Shown one piece after another: positions 44,764 through 58,019 of a stretch of DNA of 64,000 nt. Each line of letters opens with the position of its first letter. The first letter of the stretch is position 1. The stretch comes from Datisca glomerata (lineage: Eukaryota > Streptophyta > Magnoliopsida > Cucurbitales > Datiscaceae), in the NCBI GenBank assembly GCA_003255025.1, contig QANY01013250.1, positions 124,001 to 188,000 on the forward strand, written 5' to 3'. The position numbers were made by a program, and so were the translations under genes. The notes beneath the pieces are model-generated. The model did not search any database and was not told the DNA's origin. It saw only the letters and a program-made list of their open reading frames with translations.

Positions 44764-45856
44764 TAGGGGTGTAAGAAATATCGTTCAAACTGATACAATC
44801 GATCGAATCGAACTGAATGACGGTGGTTCGATCGGTTTGAATACTTTGGACGATTTGTTTTCAGTTTTATTTTCATTAAAATCATATGGCTCAGCTTGGT
44901 TTTCAGTTTCTGTAAAGAAACCGAACCGACCTATTATTACATATATATACCTCACCTATTGTTGCCCTACCCAAGGCCTCATTTTCTCAAACCCCTACGC
45001 CACTCTCTCATCTTCTTCATTCCCCCATTTCCCTAACAACCTCTTCATCTATCTTCCATCTCTCCTAACACACAACCTCTTTACTCTCTAACTCTAGGGC
45101 TCTCGTTTCCCTCAATCAGTCTTTCTCAATCTTTGGGCCCTTTCTCATCTCCTGCATTCAGAAGAGTCCCTCTCATCTCTCTTTTCTCTCTCGTTAACAC
45201 TCAAGTCTCTCTAACTCATTGTGGTATTTGGTTTCCCTCTTGTCTCTCTAAATTTCTAATATGGAAAACATGTGGTCTCTCTCCCTCTCACGCTCAATCT
45301 CTCTATGTATATATCCAGCAAAATAACATACTGATTGACATAAGAATGATGAGATTCAAGAAAATTAAAGAATGAGATCAAGCTACCGGTCATTGTTTGG
45401 TTTTTTGGGAAGCTTACAATCTCTCCATGGTGATTTTCTGAAATTATCATATCCCGTTTTACTATTATTTTTAATTTTTAAAGGATTCATTTGATTTGTG
45501 TTTCATTGTTTGGCTTGATTTTTTGTTAGTGATTTGTCGTTGTTAGGGTTGATTTTGGTTTAAGATTAGCTTGGTTTTGTTTGGGATCTATTGAATTTTT
45601 TTGTTAGGGTTTTGCCCTCTTTTAGGAATTAATAATTGAAGTTTTTTTGTACCGGGAAAGGTGAAGACTTTTGTTATTTTTACTTTGATTTTACGGGTAT
45701 GATTTGGTTTACTGTGATTTTTACAGATTTTATACGGTTCAGTTCAGTTTTTACATATTTTCGGGTCAGTCAGTTTCCGTTATCGTAAAACCGCATTTGC
45801 GGTTCGGTTCATCTAGACCCCCTAAACTGCACCGAACCAAACCGCTTACACCCCTA
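44764..45856. mobile_element. Non-autonomous hAT element inside the copia LTR
   Basis: The terminal inverted repeats are TAGGGGTGTAAG (44764) and CTTACACCCCTA (ending 45856). The 8-bp target duplication is CTGCATAA (44756-44763) and TTGCATAA (45857-45864), one difference. It is 1,093 bp with no transposase. Internal sequence includes subterminal 'cgatcgaatcgaac' and 'ggttcggttc' motifs, a TATATATA tract and a pyrimidine-rich leader. The layout resembles the 5' part of the larger hAT at 25119. Confidence 0.85.
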
Positions 45857-45904
45857 TTGCATAATATCATAATCTTCAACAGGATATAATCAGCTTCTCC
45901 TACA

Positions 45905-46458
45905 TGGCAGTTTTATATGAGCTACACTTGTAAAGCTCTAGCTCCTGTTAGAGAGAAAGTCAGATGGTCCTCTCTCATTTGGTTTAAAAGGCATATTCCA
46001 AGATATAGGCTTAATGCTTGGCTAGCTAACCTGAATATGCTAGCTATTGGAGATAGACTGGCAATTTGGAGCTCACCCTCTGGCCCTCCACATAATATTT
46101 TCTTATGTCCTTTGCATGCATGTTGTTGAAACCATAGATCACCTGTTTGTTTCTTGCTCATCCTCCAACCATATTTCACAAATCTTTTCTGGTTGGTGTG
46201 GTCTGTTCTCTCCTCATAGTAATTGGACCCAATGGATTTCATGGTCGCTTATTACAGTCTATTTTCGGTTTGGTTTAGTTTAGGCTAGTTTTTTTGAAGG
46301 AGTTGGATCAAATCTATCCTTTGCAAGATTGTCCCCAACTTTTTGTCTTTGATTTTCTTTGCTTCTTTGGGTGGTGGTTGTTCTAGGGTTTACTTCATAT
46401 ATATTAATAAGTATCTATTTTGGTTTAATACAATTTTTAATTTCTACCCAAAAAAAAA
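45905..46458 (+). mobile_element. 5'-truncated LINE, zinc-binding end and poly(A)
   Basis: It encodes the zf-RVT domain at the end of plant L1-type ORF2 (KVRWSSLIWFKRHIPRYRLN, then after a frameshift HVVETIDHLFVSC and FSGWCGLFSPHSNWTQWISW). A 3' UTR and a poly(A) run of nine (46450-46458) follow. It abuts the copia LTR end. Closely related text occurs in the other two LINE fragments of the window. Confidence 0.8.
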
Positions 46459-47379
46459 TTGCTAGGTACAATCTGACGATGTTGGGAGTCCGATGATGGG
46501 TTCCATCATAATGGACAGCTAAGACCCATATCAATCCGCAACGCATGCGCGACTATCCTAAACACGCCACTTATGTTAAAATCAAACATTCAATCAGCTA
46601 CAACCATTTAAAGTTCGTGTGATTTTGTATTTGATGTAAAAAGGGTATCAAGTTAATACAATATTATACAAATGATACATAGTAAGTTATGAACTTTATG
46701 CTAATAAAGAAAAGAAAATTCTACAGTACAGTTCATGTACCGAACATGAGTTGTATTGTAGAATGACCCATAAAAAAATGGGAGTTGATAGGTTCAACAA
46801 ATGGCCCTCCTTTTGTTAAATTCATTTGGCTAGCGGTAGATTAGTTTAGCCTTCGCTGATTGTTTCCCGAGAAAATCAGAGCTGGCAATGGCCCCTCTGA
46901 GGTGTGGACTACACAGAGACGCCATTAAGCTCTTTCTATATATTTAAAAGAATGGTTGGTTAAATCCATGTCTGGCTTCACCAACTCTACATTCTTCTAA
47001 TGTAGTATATATCTGTCCAGTACATGTCATGAAGTGCTATTATTTGCATGGGAATCTAACAAATCGTATAGAAACAAACAGCATGCAACAATTTCTAGCT
47101 TGTGTAGTGGAACTCGGCAAAGTGTTTAGATAAGGACTTGACTTGAGCTGTTTCAAGTTTCAACCACTAATTGAGCCACTTTGCTTATTTGGTCGCTGGT
47201 AAAATAGTCAGATCAGCTCGAGAATAGTTGGGGCATTGGATAAGAGAACAAAATGGGCAGAATAATGTGAAAATTTAAGTGGTGTTAGGTATGCAGAATA
47301 ATGTGAAAATTTAAGTGTTGTTAGGTATGCGACTAAAGTTTCACATTAGTTAGAAGTGAAGAAGATTATAAGTTTATAA
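46459..47379. other. Intergenic
   Basis: No gene was recognised. A ~38-bp unit ('gcagaataatgtgaaaattt' start) is duplicated in tandem at 47254-47330. Confidence 0.5.
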
Positions 47380-47590
47380 TATAATAAAAAATGATAAGAA
47401 AAATTAATTTTCTAACTCAAACTGTAAAAATGATTGAATATTATTTTTTATAAAAATGGTTGAAATGGTCGAAGTAAATAATTATTTTATAAAAATTATA
47501 TTAATATTATTTTGATCATTTTTGTACAAAAAAATTTTCGGTCATTTTTGTAGTTTGAACTAGAAAGTGAGCTGTTTTTGCAATTCTCCC
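47380..47590. repeat. MITE-like element, copy 1
   Basis: Inverted ends: 'ctaactcaaactgtaaaaat' near the left and 'atttttgtagtttgaactag' near the right. The right end ('tttttgcaattctccc') matches that of 54700-54930. AT-rich, non-coding. Confidence 0.55.
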
Positions 47591-49515
47591 ATATATATTA
47601 TAAACACAATCTCTTGATATATGAGACATTTTTAGGTAGAGTCCAAAAATAAAATTGTACAGTCATAGGTTTAAAGCGGACAAACCATACAAATGTGAAA
47701 ATATTTAAAGCTATTATCGAATTAATTGTTACATTTTAAGAAACAATTTGCATGGTAGTTCCTGTTATTTTTTCTGTAGTCTATTTGTTATGTCCATTTG
47801 GCTCATTCATCAATTTGGGAAATCCTAACCCCACCGAATGTGATGATTTCATGATATACCAAAAATAACATTAATTCACATTCTTGATTAAATTATTGGA
47901 AAGAGAAAACTAACGAAACTTTGTTAAAGACTAGAAATTATTAGAAAACTTACGTGACTGTTCGATCACCATTTATTATTATGTTAGACTGTTGTAATAG
48001 TTAAATCATGACCGGAATTCAACCCGCCGATGATGTATTTGCAATTCACTATCTTGATCCATTTAGTTACATCCGTCTCTATACTTGGTGTAAATTATAA
48101 AATTAACTTATAACGATTTAAATTTCTAATGTTCTTTTCTTTTTCTTTTAATTCTAGGAAAAATTAAAGAAATTCAAATTTTGATATTTTCTTTTTCTAT
48201 TTTAAATAATGACGTATAAGACTGAGAAGAACGAATAAAAAATGACTACATAACAAACGTTGGATACTCAAATACTTTTGTATGTTGAAATAAAGAAGAA
48301 GAAAAATACTTGAATAATAAATAAAATAGTAATATCAACCCTCTTGATAGAACGAGAAATTAATCATTGCTTAAACCTATCTTATAAAAATGGTTGAATG
48401 AAAGAGAAAAAAAAGGAAAAAGAATTAAAGAAAAATGCGTAAAATCGACGAGTACAAATCCAACAAATTTCGTTGCCGTCCGAACAAACTCATTCCTCTG
48501 CACTTAATAAGCAGTGGGAACACAATTCCATTAAATCGACTCAAACATATCACTCGTTATTACTTTCTGAATAACATCAGTTTATCAGATCTGAATCGTT
48601 AATAAAAAAACGTATAGTCTGCATCTTAATAACGCGATTTTTTTAAATTTTTGAGTCAATATACTGTGTCACTGAAATTATACTCTCAAGTTTGACCATC
48701 ATATACGAGAATCATAATCCTCAATCGTCAAAATGGGGATTATCGACCATATAGACCTAGTGTATTTTTTTTTATTGGAAAAAATACTTATAAATCTCTT
48801 AAGATTTATCTAAAATATACGAACACTTCATGTAATTTAAAAAAAAAAAAAAATTCAATAAGGTATAAATAGTTTACTTTTATGATGAAATGATCAAAAT
48901 AACTTTAGATCCCGTACTAAAAAAACTCTCAAAACACGAAATTGTATTATTTCTCTCGTAACTCGAGAAAACTTTGAAAACATAAAAACTCAAGTTCCAT
49001 CCGGTAAGCAATATAGAAAAATAAGGATATTCTTGATATTTTGAGAAAATAATATTTTTGAATTTTTTAGTTTTCAAATAAAATATTAAAAGAGATTCGT
49101 GTTTTTTCTTAAACTATAAGAGGTTGTCATATCTTCTAGATAAACCTCAAGAAATGTTGTGCTTTTCTATTTTTATTTAGCTAAAAACAACCTAACTTAC
49201 ACATATCGACTAGTATCTCTTCTAGCGATCTTAAGACGCAATCTCTCACATCAGCGTCATCATTTAAGAATTATTAACATCTCAAACATTGCTCCTCATA
49301 AAAATCAAGCTCTCGTTGCACCTCCCATTACGGACTAACTCTATTGGGTTGCCACACTAGATCATCATTCAAAATTGGAGGAATTAAATGAATAGTTAAG
49401 AAAAGCCCCACTACACTCCACCCTCTCTTCTTTTGTTTCTTAATACCTCTCTTGGGATCCCTCTCCCCTTTCCTAAAACACTCTCAAACTTCTTCATAAC
49501 AATCTGATCTCTTTC
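47591..49515. other. Intergenic and promoter of the zinc-finger gene
   Basis: AT-rich with long A/T runs (for example a long A run near 48840-48853). No coding sequence was recognised. The last ~120 bp are a pyrimidine-rich leader ('ctctcccctttcctaaaaca') of the gene that follows. No clear TATA box was found. Confidence 0.5.
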
Positions 49516-51906
49516 ATGAAAGAGAGAAGAAATCTCTCTTCACATTTACTATCTTATTTCCTTGGCCTTCTTCTAATGGCTCTCCTCACATTCCTACCAG
49601 AACCCAAAGACTCAAAGAAACACCAAAGAAACTCCAAATCTAAGCGCAGCGAGCCAAAGCAGCAAAACCCACCGTCTTCATGGGACCAAATTAAAAACTT
49701 ACTCACTTGTAAACAAATCGAAGGGACCAAAGTACACGATCCGTCTAAGACCATGTCCGGGTCCGGGTACTCCAAGCTTGGGTCAACCTGTAGCTCGATA
49801 TGTAGCTTCAAGGACGTAGCTCACGGTAACACAAGAGTGGTACATAATAACTCAGCGGATAGTAACTCAGCGAGTCAGGAAGAGAAGTTACTGAGTCGGA
49901 AAACGGTTAATGGATCGTCAAGTCGTAGATCCAACTGTGGAGGCGGTGCTTATACGTCGTCGTATTCTAGAGGAATGCATTTCAGTAAGCTTTCTGGGTG
50001 TTATGAGTGTCGTATGATTGTTGATCCTAGCAGGTAATTAATTTTACTAATTTTGATATTAATATTTTCGAATTATTTGATTGTTTAAATTCAGGGGAAA
50101 CTTAAGTTTTGAGTTTGGAAAATTAATTTAATTTTAGGTACCCAATACCAAGGTCAATGATATGCTCTTGTCCAAAGTGTGGAGAGGTTTTCCCCAAGAT
50201 TGAAAGCTTGGAGCTTCACCAAGCAGTTCGCCATGCTGGTACTAATTTACATTTATTTTTCCTTTCACCTCAAATTTTCTTAATTTTATGAAAAATTCCC
50301 AAAATGAAAAACACTTCATTAATAAGAACTATTATATATATATATATATATATTTTTCTATTCAATTTCAAATGATTTAATCATATTTACAACTATTATA
50401 TAATAACTAAGATTTAAAATAAAAAATTTAAATTGATAAAATTAATTAATTTAATATTAATAAATAATTTTAATAAGTATAAAATATCAATTGATTGACA
50501 GAACTTGATAATGAATATAATAGACAAACCCATGCTATTTTTAACAAAAGACAACATATTTAAGAAATCTCTTGTATATCAATCTTTGTCCAATCCACAG
50601 TCCAAAGTGAGTCCAAAGTGCTTTCTTCTTGAGGACATCTTTTGTCAATCGTACGCATATCGTCTTAAAGTTTCAAGGGACCATTTAGTACGTACGCGAT
50701 ACAGCTGCTAGCTGTTCGTTCATATATTAAATTGCCCTGAGCAATGACGTGCCACGTTGTTATTTGCATTTACTTTCCTGTCCATGACGTTAAAACTTCA
50801 TGACCGTTACCTCATGGACACGTACGTAGAAGCAATAAACCGGCATGAGTGAGGTGAGGAAAGGATGAGTTAAATATATATTTTAGGGATTTGAGAAATA
50901 TGAAATGAGAATATATATATATAGGAGGAAGGATAGATAGTGGATCCCGTCAATCCCTTCTAAATTGTAAAAAAGTTTTAAATCACATTGAAAGTATGAT
51001 TTTTTTAAATTCAAGAATGAATTGATCATAATTAGCTAAATATCCGATTACACCAATCATTTTCAGACAACTTGATTTTTTTGATTTATTTGGTTGGTTT
51101 TTTTCACACCACTAATTAATTCAATGAATTAGTCAATTCAGATTTAGTTTCTAATCAGTTTATATCCATATTGATCCAAATACAATGATATTTAATAATT
51201 ATAATTTATAGTTTGACAACTTCGACAAAGAAAAATTCTGTATTTGGTTTTGGTTTCAGTGTCGGAGCTTGGGCCTGAGGATTCGGGTCGTAACATTGTG
51301 GAGATAATCTTCAAATCAAGCTGGCTCAAGAAGGACAACCCCATCTGCACGATCGAACGGATATTAAAAGTTCACAACACCCAGCGCACAATCCAACGGT
51401 TCGAGGACTGCCGAGACGCAGTCAAAACACGTACACTTAACAGCACCAGAAAAAACCCAAGGTGTGCAGCCGATGGAAACGAGCTCTTACGCTTCCACTG
51501 CACCGCCTTATCGTGCGCGCTCGGCGCACGTGGTTCGTCCAGCTTGTGCGGCTCCGTACCGGGCTGCGGAGTCTGCACCGTTATCCGTTACGGGTTCCAA
51601 GGCAAAAGTGGTGGTGCTGAAAGCAAGGTCGGCGTGCGGACCACCGCCAGTAGTGGTCGGGCCCACGACTCCTTGCCTTGTACGGACGGAGGAGGAAAGG
51701 CAATGCTGGTTTGCCGTGTGATCGCCGGTAGGGTGAGGCGGATAGCGGATGAGGCGCCGTCGGAGGAGGATAGTTTGCCCGCCGGCTCGTACGATTCTGT
51801 AGCCGGATACACAGGGATCTACTCGAATCTCGAAGAGCTGGTTGTCTTTAATCCAAGGGCTATCCTACCCTGTTTCGTAGTGATATACAAGGCACTGCAG
51901 ACCTGA
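49516..51906 (+). CDS. C2H2 zinc-finger protein with PARP-like C-terminal region
   Basis: Plant nuclear-type C2H2 protein, 421 residues, three exons: 49516-50033, 50138-50238, 51260-51906. Splice sites are CAG|GTAATT, CTG|GTACTA and acceptors ending AG, all in frame. Exon 1 has a basic, serine-rich, disordered N-terminus, then WDQIKNLLTCKQIEGTKVHD and SGCYECRMIVDPSR. Exon 2 holds the single C2H2 finger CSCPKCGEVFPKIESLELHQ with histidines continuing QAVRHA. Exon 3 encodes VSELGPEDSGRNIVEIIF, RCAADGNELLRFHC and YSNLEELVVFNPRAILPCFV. In this plant family that region is assigned to the PARP catalytic-like fold; enzymatic activity is not established. The second ATG (49576, MALLTFLPEPK) may be the real start, since it avoids a hydrophobic N-terminal stretch. 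Confidence 0.9.
50333..50352 (+). repeat. (TA)n tract in intron 2 of the zinc-finger gene
   Basis: About ten TA dinucleotides in a 1-kb AT-rich intron. Confidence 0.85.
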
Positions 51907-54699
51907 TTAACGACGTCGTTAATGGTTATTTTTAATCTGTAGTTGGAATATAAATTTCGGTGACCTACGTTCGTCTTATTTGTATAGATCTATTCTAACA
52001 TGGCCATACAAAGTGGTTAACAAATATTTTATTTGTCTTTTTTTGTATAATTTTAATTTATTTATCGATTTAAATTTTAGCTCGACCATTATACATGATC
52101 GGTCAGTTTAGGTGACGTGATTTGATTGACGGGCTTGCAACTAATCAAGAGATTAGTTGCAATGATTCCCCCTCCTTTTGTTCACCTATAAAAGGATAAC
52201 TTCTCCTTCATTTGAGAGGATGTATTGAAAATTTAGAGAGAGAAGCTCCCACCTTTAGAGAAAGAGAACAAGCATTTGTCGCCACCATTGAGTGTCAAGA
52301 GTGCTCTCCCTTCACCTCTTCACGTCCTCATCGACGTTCTCAGGCATTGTTCCGATCATGAGTTAGGACTAGACCACTCGTGCACCTCACCCACGTGGCA
52401 CCCTTACATCTACACCCATTTGATAAACAATTTAACTAGTGATAACGCTACTTAATATGTTCTTGTTATATCATTGATTGCGCATATGATGATGACATTA
52501 GAATTGTACAGAACGGTGGAAAATTTGGGAGTCACAAAATTATGGTCCTTGACCTACGAGCACTATTTATTTTCTCATGAATTCCCTCCATTCTTTAATC
52601 TTCTCTTCTTCCAATTATATGTATCATTATTATTGAATGACAATCAAGAGTAAATTAAAAGGATGGAGAAACTCTTCTAGAATTTCTTGACAAGAGTAAC
52701 GTTAGAGAGATTTGACCGTTGAGCTCAGATCATAACGACCCACAACAATTCAGCATAAACATTGAATAGATATGTTTTTTACTTCTTTTTTTTAGTTTTT
52801 TATCTGATAGTGCAAACACATATGACCTGTCAGCTTTTTAACGGATGGACTATCTTGTTCATCAGAATTGAATGTGATCTGTATCCGACTTAAAATTGAT
52901 AGTAAGCTTAAAGTGAGTTTGAATCATCTCATGTTTGGTAATTCAAACATGAGGTGCTTTTTGATCAATCTAGACCGTTGAAATATTATCCAACAATTCA
53001 TATCAAAATTAAATAAAAATTAAAAAATAGCATGTGTGATGTGACATTTTTCTATTCATTTTGATTTTTCAAATGAACGAATCAGATTGAACAAAATGTC
53101 ATGTTCGTCAGAAAATTACAGAACCCTATCCGCTTAAAGTATCATTCTTTGTCGCAAGAATAATTATGATATAAATCACAAATGAAAATAATTTGAGATG
53201 AATATTAACTTTAATTTGCATCAAAATAAAAAAAATATAATAATTATGAATGATCACGTGAAACTCTTTAGAACCATATAATATACATATAAAAGGAAGA
53301 AACGGAAACACATGCGCAAGCATGCGCAAGCATGTGCAACTTCATTGTTTTCATTGTTACTATGTATGTTTTTAAACACTAAATATGGTTCTATTATAAA
53401 CTAATCAATACATGATTATCAGTTAATGATTTTAAAATTTAAAGCAACACCATCAGGTATTATTCCATGAAGGCGACACTTATTTAAAAACTAATTAATT
53501 TAAATTCCCATTTGACATTACTGAAAAAAACGGCACAAGAAACGAGATTAATTAATATAGGAAATAAAATATTTACTAAATTTTATTAATTAAGAAACTT
53601 CTTGATTGGATCTACTGAATCTTACTTGTGTTTGTAAACATATCAGATTAGGAATACACAGTAAGAGAGCATGCGCTGACAAGGTGATTCGGAACATATA
53701 TGTTTGTTTTTGCAAGAAACAAATTTGTCCAGCTCTGCTGGTTTTGTACTTTAGGGATATAATTAGACTAATTAGTTGAGCTGTCCATTTTTTAATTGTT
53801 TGTTTTTCAATTTTTCTACTGTTGGAATTTTCTTGGGGTCAGATTTAATTGTTTGAAAATAATTCTTGACTTGAAACAGAGGAAAGAATCATGATCGATG
53901 ATGCCCCACAAAATATGTATTCGTACTTTAAAGTAATGTTTTTAGACCAAAAAAGGGTCTAAAGAATTTAAAGCATCTCATGTTACGCTTTGCCATGCAT
54001 TGTTGAAAAAAAAAATCACGGTGCCAATGGTTATATATTATCAGTAAATGATCCATTATTTAGAACATATGAATGGTGATTCAAAAATGCTTCAATAATA
54101 GCTCTACAGTACCCGTAGCATGTCATGTTCGATGGAATCATTGTTAGGTCGATCGGTTTAAAAATTAAAAAAAATTAGATTTGAACCACGAATAGTACAT
54201 GAGAGGAATATAAAAAAATTAGATTTAACTTATTTAATCATATTAAATAATTTAAAACCAATTTAAGTTAGATCATGCAATCATGCATATACGATATTAA
54301 AACTAAAATATTAAGGGAAAATGATTTTTCACCTTTACTCAGTATCAAAGAACTTCTGAACTGGTGAAACTCCCTCGAGCATTCTTTATGTTCTTCAAGC
54401 TTTAAAATCAAAATAACGAACTTGATCTTTCACGAACGATTTATGAATTAGTCCACCAACAATCACTCGTTAATTTCAGAAATATATCTCAAAAGAATTT
54501 TACGTAGGAATTTGAGTTTGGGCTTTCAAAATGATTGAAAAAGAAAAATCAAATCTTCATTCTTCAGATTAATTTTGGCGGCAACAGTAGTGAGAGGAGA
54601 AAACTTTTTAACTTTTTCTTTTTTGTGTGTTGATGATAACAACAACTGTATCTAATACTCATGATCTCTTTGCAATCAAATTGTTATTATATATTTGGA
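51907..54699. other. Intergenic with one promoter-like segment
   Basis: No gene was recognised. 52186-52195 (ctataaaagg) is a good plus-strand TATA box, followed by a leader-like purine/pyrimidine stretch to about 52440; this could be an LTR fragment. A 10-bp unit 'catgcgcaag' is repeated about three times at 53311-53340. Confidence 0.45.
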
Positions 54700-54930
54700 A
54701 AAATAGCAGGAATCTATAGGTTTTGGGGGTGGAGTTGCAAAAATGGCTGAAAATTATTTTATTTACAAAAACCCGAAATATGACCATAGTAAATTTTTAT
54801 TTACCAAAATTACACAGTAGTAAATAATGATTTACCGTATTTCGGTCATTTTGGTAATAAAAAAATTTTCTGGACATTTTTGCAATTTGAGCTAGGAAAT
54901 GTGTCATTTTTGCAGTTCTCCCTATACATT
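54700..54930. repeat. MITE-like element, copy 2
   Basis: Left 'gttgcaaaaatggctgaaaa' and right 'catttttgcaatttgagc' are inverted relatives. The right end 'tttttgcagttctcccta' matches copy 1 at 47380-47590. It abuts, and probably truncates, repeat copy B. Confidence 0.55.
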
Positions 54931-54935
54931 TATCA

Positions 54936-56430
54936 AAGATTAATTTTTTGTATTTACAAATATACCTATATATTAAAATTTCTTAAAATTCTCATAATTA
55001 TCTATTATTGCCGAAAATTACATGATCTCCTAGAGCTTTTAGTTGTGTTGAAATTCATCAATCTAATTGATAAATATAATTGATAATTATCAATTAATTA
55101 ATTAATTAATTTTATTTGACTAATTATCTAATAATTAAAAAATAATAAATAAGTAATTCAATACAAAAATTACACTTAACTAACTCAAGTGACATCACCT
55201 ATAACATATAGGTGTGGGAAATATGTCTTGGCACCAAAACATATTTTGGTCTAACTTAGTTCGTTTTTCTATTAATGTTTTCTGAGCTATTTCTGAGATC
55301 GAATGCACCTGCATGAACAAAACTTAGGATTCAAATACCTGGTGAATTTATCTCCATAACTCTCCGACCTATTTAATCATGACATCGTACGACTCCACTA
55401 TAAGTTTGATGCCGAATCAACTCTCGATTCATATTCGCTACATTTTTTGTTGGTATAAATAAACTCTATTTATTTTCACGGTCCACATAATATTTTAACA
55501 TAATACCCATTGTGATTATCAGTAACAATAGAAAAATGTAAAATTAACATTTTACCCCTTTTGTGATTATTTCATTAACTTCTTTATTGACTATGAATAA
55601 GAAATATATTATAGTGAATTGTCTCGTACAATTCACAAATCTTATTTAATGACTCATTTCATCGAATATTTGGCCAAGTTAATTTATTCACACTCATCAA
55701 TAAAGTATAAAGTAATATTGTTACTTTCGCAATCCAACCACGAATTTCATATCAGCGAATCACACAACTCTTACTTAATTAAATTAGAATCCCAACTGCT
55801 GAGTTATTACCCGTCAATACGAATTCACTCATTTAACATATCAAAGATTACAACTAACTAAGTCAAGCTACGTATTCACCTTAGGGTTAAGGTAATTACG
55901 AAATACCCTTAAGGTAACAATTAGATTTAGAGTTAGGTAAAAGGTTTTGAGTTCTAAACTAATTTGTTACCGGTCTATTCAACATGTTCATAACATGTAT
56001 AGGTTAACCATTTGAGTCTCCACTCTTATGCCCCAAGACTGACATTCAACGGTTCAATCTGACAGTCGTAATCAGATTTGATTACGCAATCGATCCTAAG
56101 ACTGTGAATATCGTTATGAACTTCTTCAGAAGAGTTCGTCTAGAGACGCTTCTGTCTTCACTCTTTTTTCATTGACAATAGTTCCAGAACTTGAGTAATT
56201 TATAAACACGCTTTAAATTTATTTGTCTCAAACTCATGCATTATTTTTTAATCTTAATACCCATCCCAGAATTTAGTATGATTATTTGATTTATAAATTC
56301 GATATATTTAAAGGCAAGAAAATATGTCATTACAAGGGTTATCCTCTAGGTAAACATAGAAGGTAAAGACTTACAAACACATGTACACAAGGGGCGAACC
56401 TAAGTACACAAACAAGTATATAGTGGAGGA
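54936..56430 (-). repeat. Long non-coding repeat, copy B
   Basis: The reverse complement of this segment aligns through most of its length with 1-1440 (copy A). It lacks the CT-rich end seen at 1440-1850, where the MITE begins. ORFs within it (for example 55619-55861) are not conserved in copy A. Confidence 0.65.
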
Positions 56431-57895
56431 TATCAGATCAAATCTAACAATTTAAACCAACTTTATAATGCAAAACCATGAAGCCATAACTCAACAAAAC
56501 AACGCGTTAAGAGGAAAACATTGCAACGAAGATACACAACCGAAGCTAAAACAAGGAATGGCAACACAGAACTAACCAAAGCAGACATCAACAACCAGAC
56601 AGACCACATCCTAACAGAATAGCAATCAACCTTCGCAAAATCCTTGATAACTAATCGACGACCTCAAACGCGACATCGAGCTGGCAACGACTCACGAAAC
56701 CCAGAGACATCCCATCAGAGCTACACAAGACACCACCTGAAGAGTAGCACATTTTCGAGACCCATTCATCGTCGAACACTGCATATCCACACCCGAACCG
56801 CCATCAGAAATAGTTGATTCTAGAGGGACAACACAGCTGGGACATCACAGGCGACCCAGGCGTAGAAACTAAACTCAAATTCAGATCCCACCTCAATGAC
56901 CGAATCTTGATGAGGATGGGAGACAAAAACCTCAAAATACCTCGCATACAAAGACAAAGGAGGAGAGAACAATGGTTGAGGACTGGTACTGAGCCAGAGC
57001 TAGCTCTGAGAGAAGGCAGAGGCTTCTTACCCCAGCAAGCCCGCGGAGACCTCCCCTGGATGAGACCCGTCGACCTCTGTCACAAGCTTCAACTGTTCAA
57101 ATCTTGAAGCCCAGACGCGAGGCTTCTCAGATGGGAAACCCTCCTACTATTTCTCTCTCCATAACAAAGTGAAGGAGAGGTTCTCGATTAAAATCTGGAG
57201 CCTACATTTTCTCTCTCCTGTGAAACAAATGATTTGATTCCAAATGTGATAGGACAAGGTGGAGATTATTCTCTCTCCTTAGATATTTATCCTAATCTGA
57301 TTGAAAGAACATCTAATCAAGGTATCAGTTCAGCAGCTAACCAAGTTGCCAGCTCAGCAGTTCCTTGCAAGTGCCAACTCAGCAGCTCCTTCTTCACCCA
57401 AGGGAAAGAGCAAGTTTAGAGATGGGTCTCTCTTCCCTCCCCTCTCTCTCATAGCAATTTTCTTGAACACAATGCAGTGCTGGGAAAGAGGTTCCTCCTT
57501 CGAGCTCAAGCTACGATAGATCTCAGGCTCCTCTTGAGGGGGGTGGTACCTTTCCCTTCCCCATTACGTGATTAATGGGCCGCTTTTGTTCACTGAAATT
57601 GGTTTTAGCAATTACTTGGTTGTTTATTAAATCAAGAGTTTTATGTTTGTTAAGTTCTATATTAGACTTATGTTTTTCTGTTTCTCCTACCTTATGCGGT
57701 GTGGGAAAATTTCTAGAGTTTATTTTTTGTAGGCTAAGTTAAGTTAAAGTTAGGAGTTGGATAGTTGTGTTGATATAGCCAATGGTCTTTCTCTTTCCTG
57801 TCTTGCTCAGCCACTCTTTTAAACATGCATGGCGTATGCCCCTTGAATATTTGTAAATTATGCTTCGGTTAATGAAATTTTAACTTATCGGAAAA
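56431..57895 (+). mobile_element. LINE-related sequence with 3' end
   Basis: 57540-57895 is a LINE 3' UTR. Its end ('gtatgccccttgaatatttg', 'cttcggtta', then 'cggaaaaaaa') matches the tail of the minus-strand LINE at 58699-59255. Upstream, 57234-57419 (DLIPNVIGQGGDYSLSLDIY) and neighbouring short ORFs look like degraded ORF1-type coding sequence. 56431-57230 was not assigned. Confidence 0.5.
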
Positions 57896-58019
57896 AAACT
57901 CACCATTTTAGAAACTAAGCTCGGCCCCTCTCGGAGGACGAGCAAAAGAAAAACCCACACCTGGTTTCTAAAGAGAAGGGAGAGCTTCTCTCTCTAGAAA
58001 CCAGCTATCACACACAACC

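Larger units (their letters stand above)
43375..45881 (+). mobile_element. 5'-truncated Ty1/copia element with 3' LTR
   Basis: The interior begins in the variable linker between integrase and RT (about 43375-43800). It continues with the RT end and RNase H (43881-44450: TLTSPDIAFAMNKACRFMYA, ADLFIKPL), then a polypurine tract and a 3' LTR starting TGTTAAGAG at 44516. The LTR is interrupted by a hAT element (44764-45856) and ends CTTCAACA at 45881. Multiple stops are present. Confidence 0.75.
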
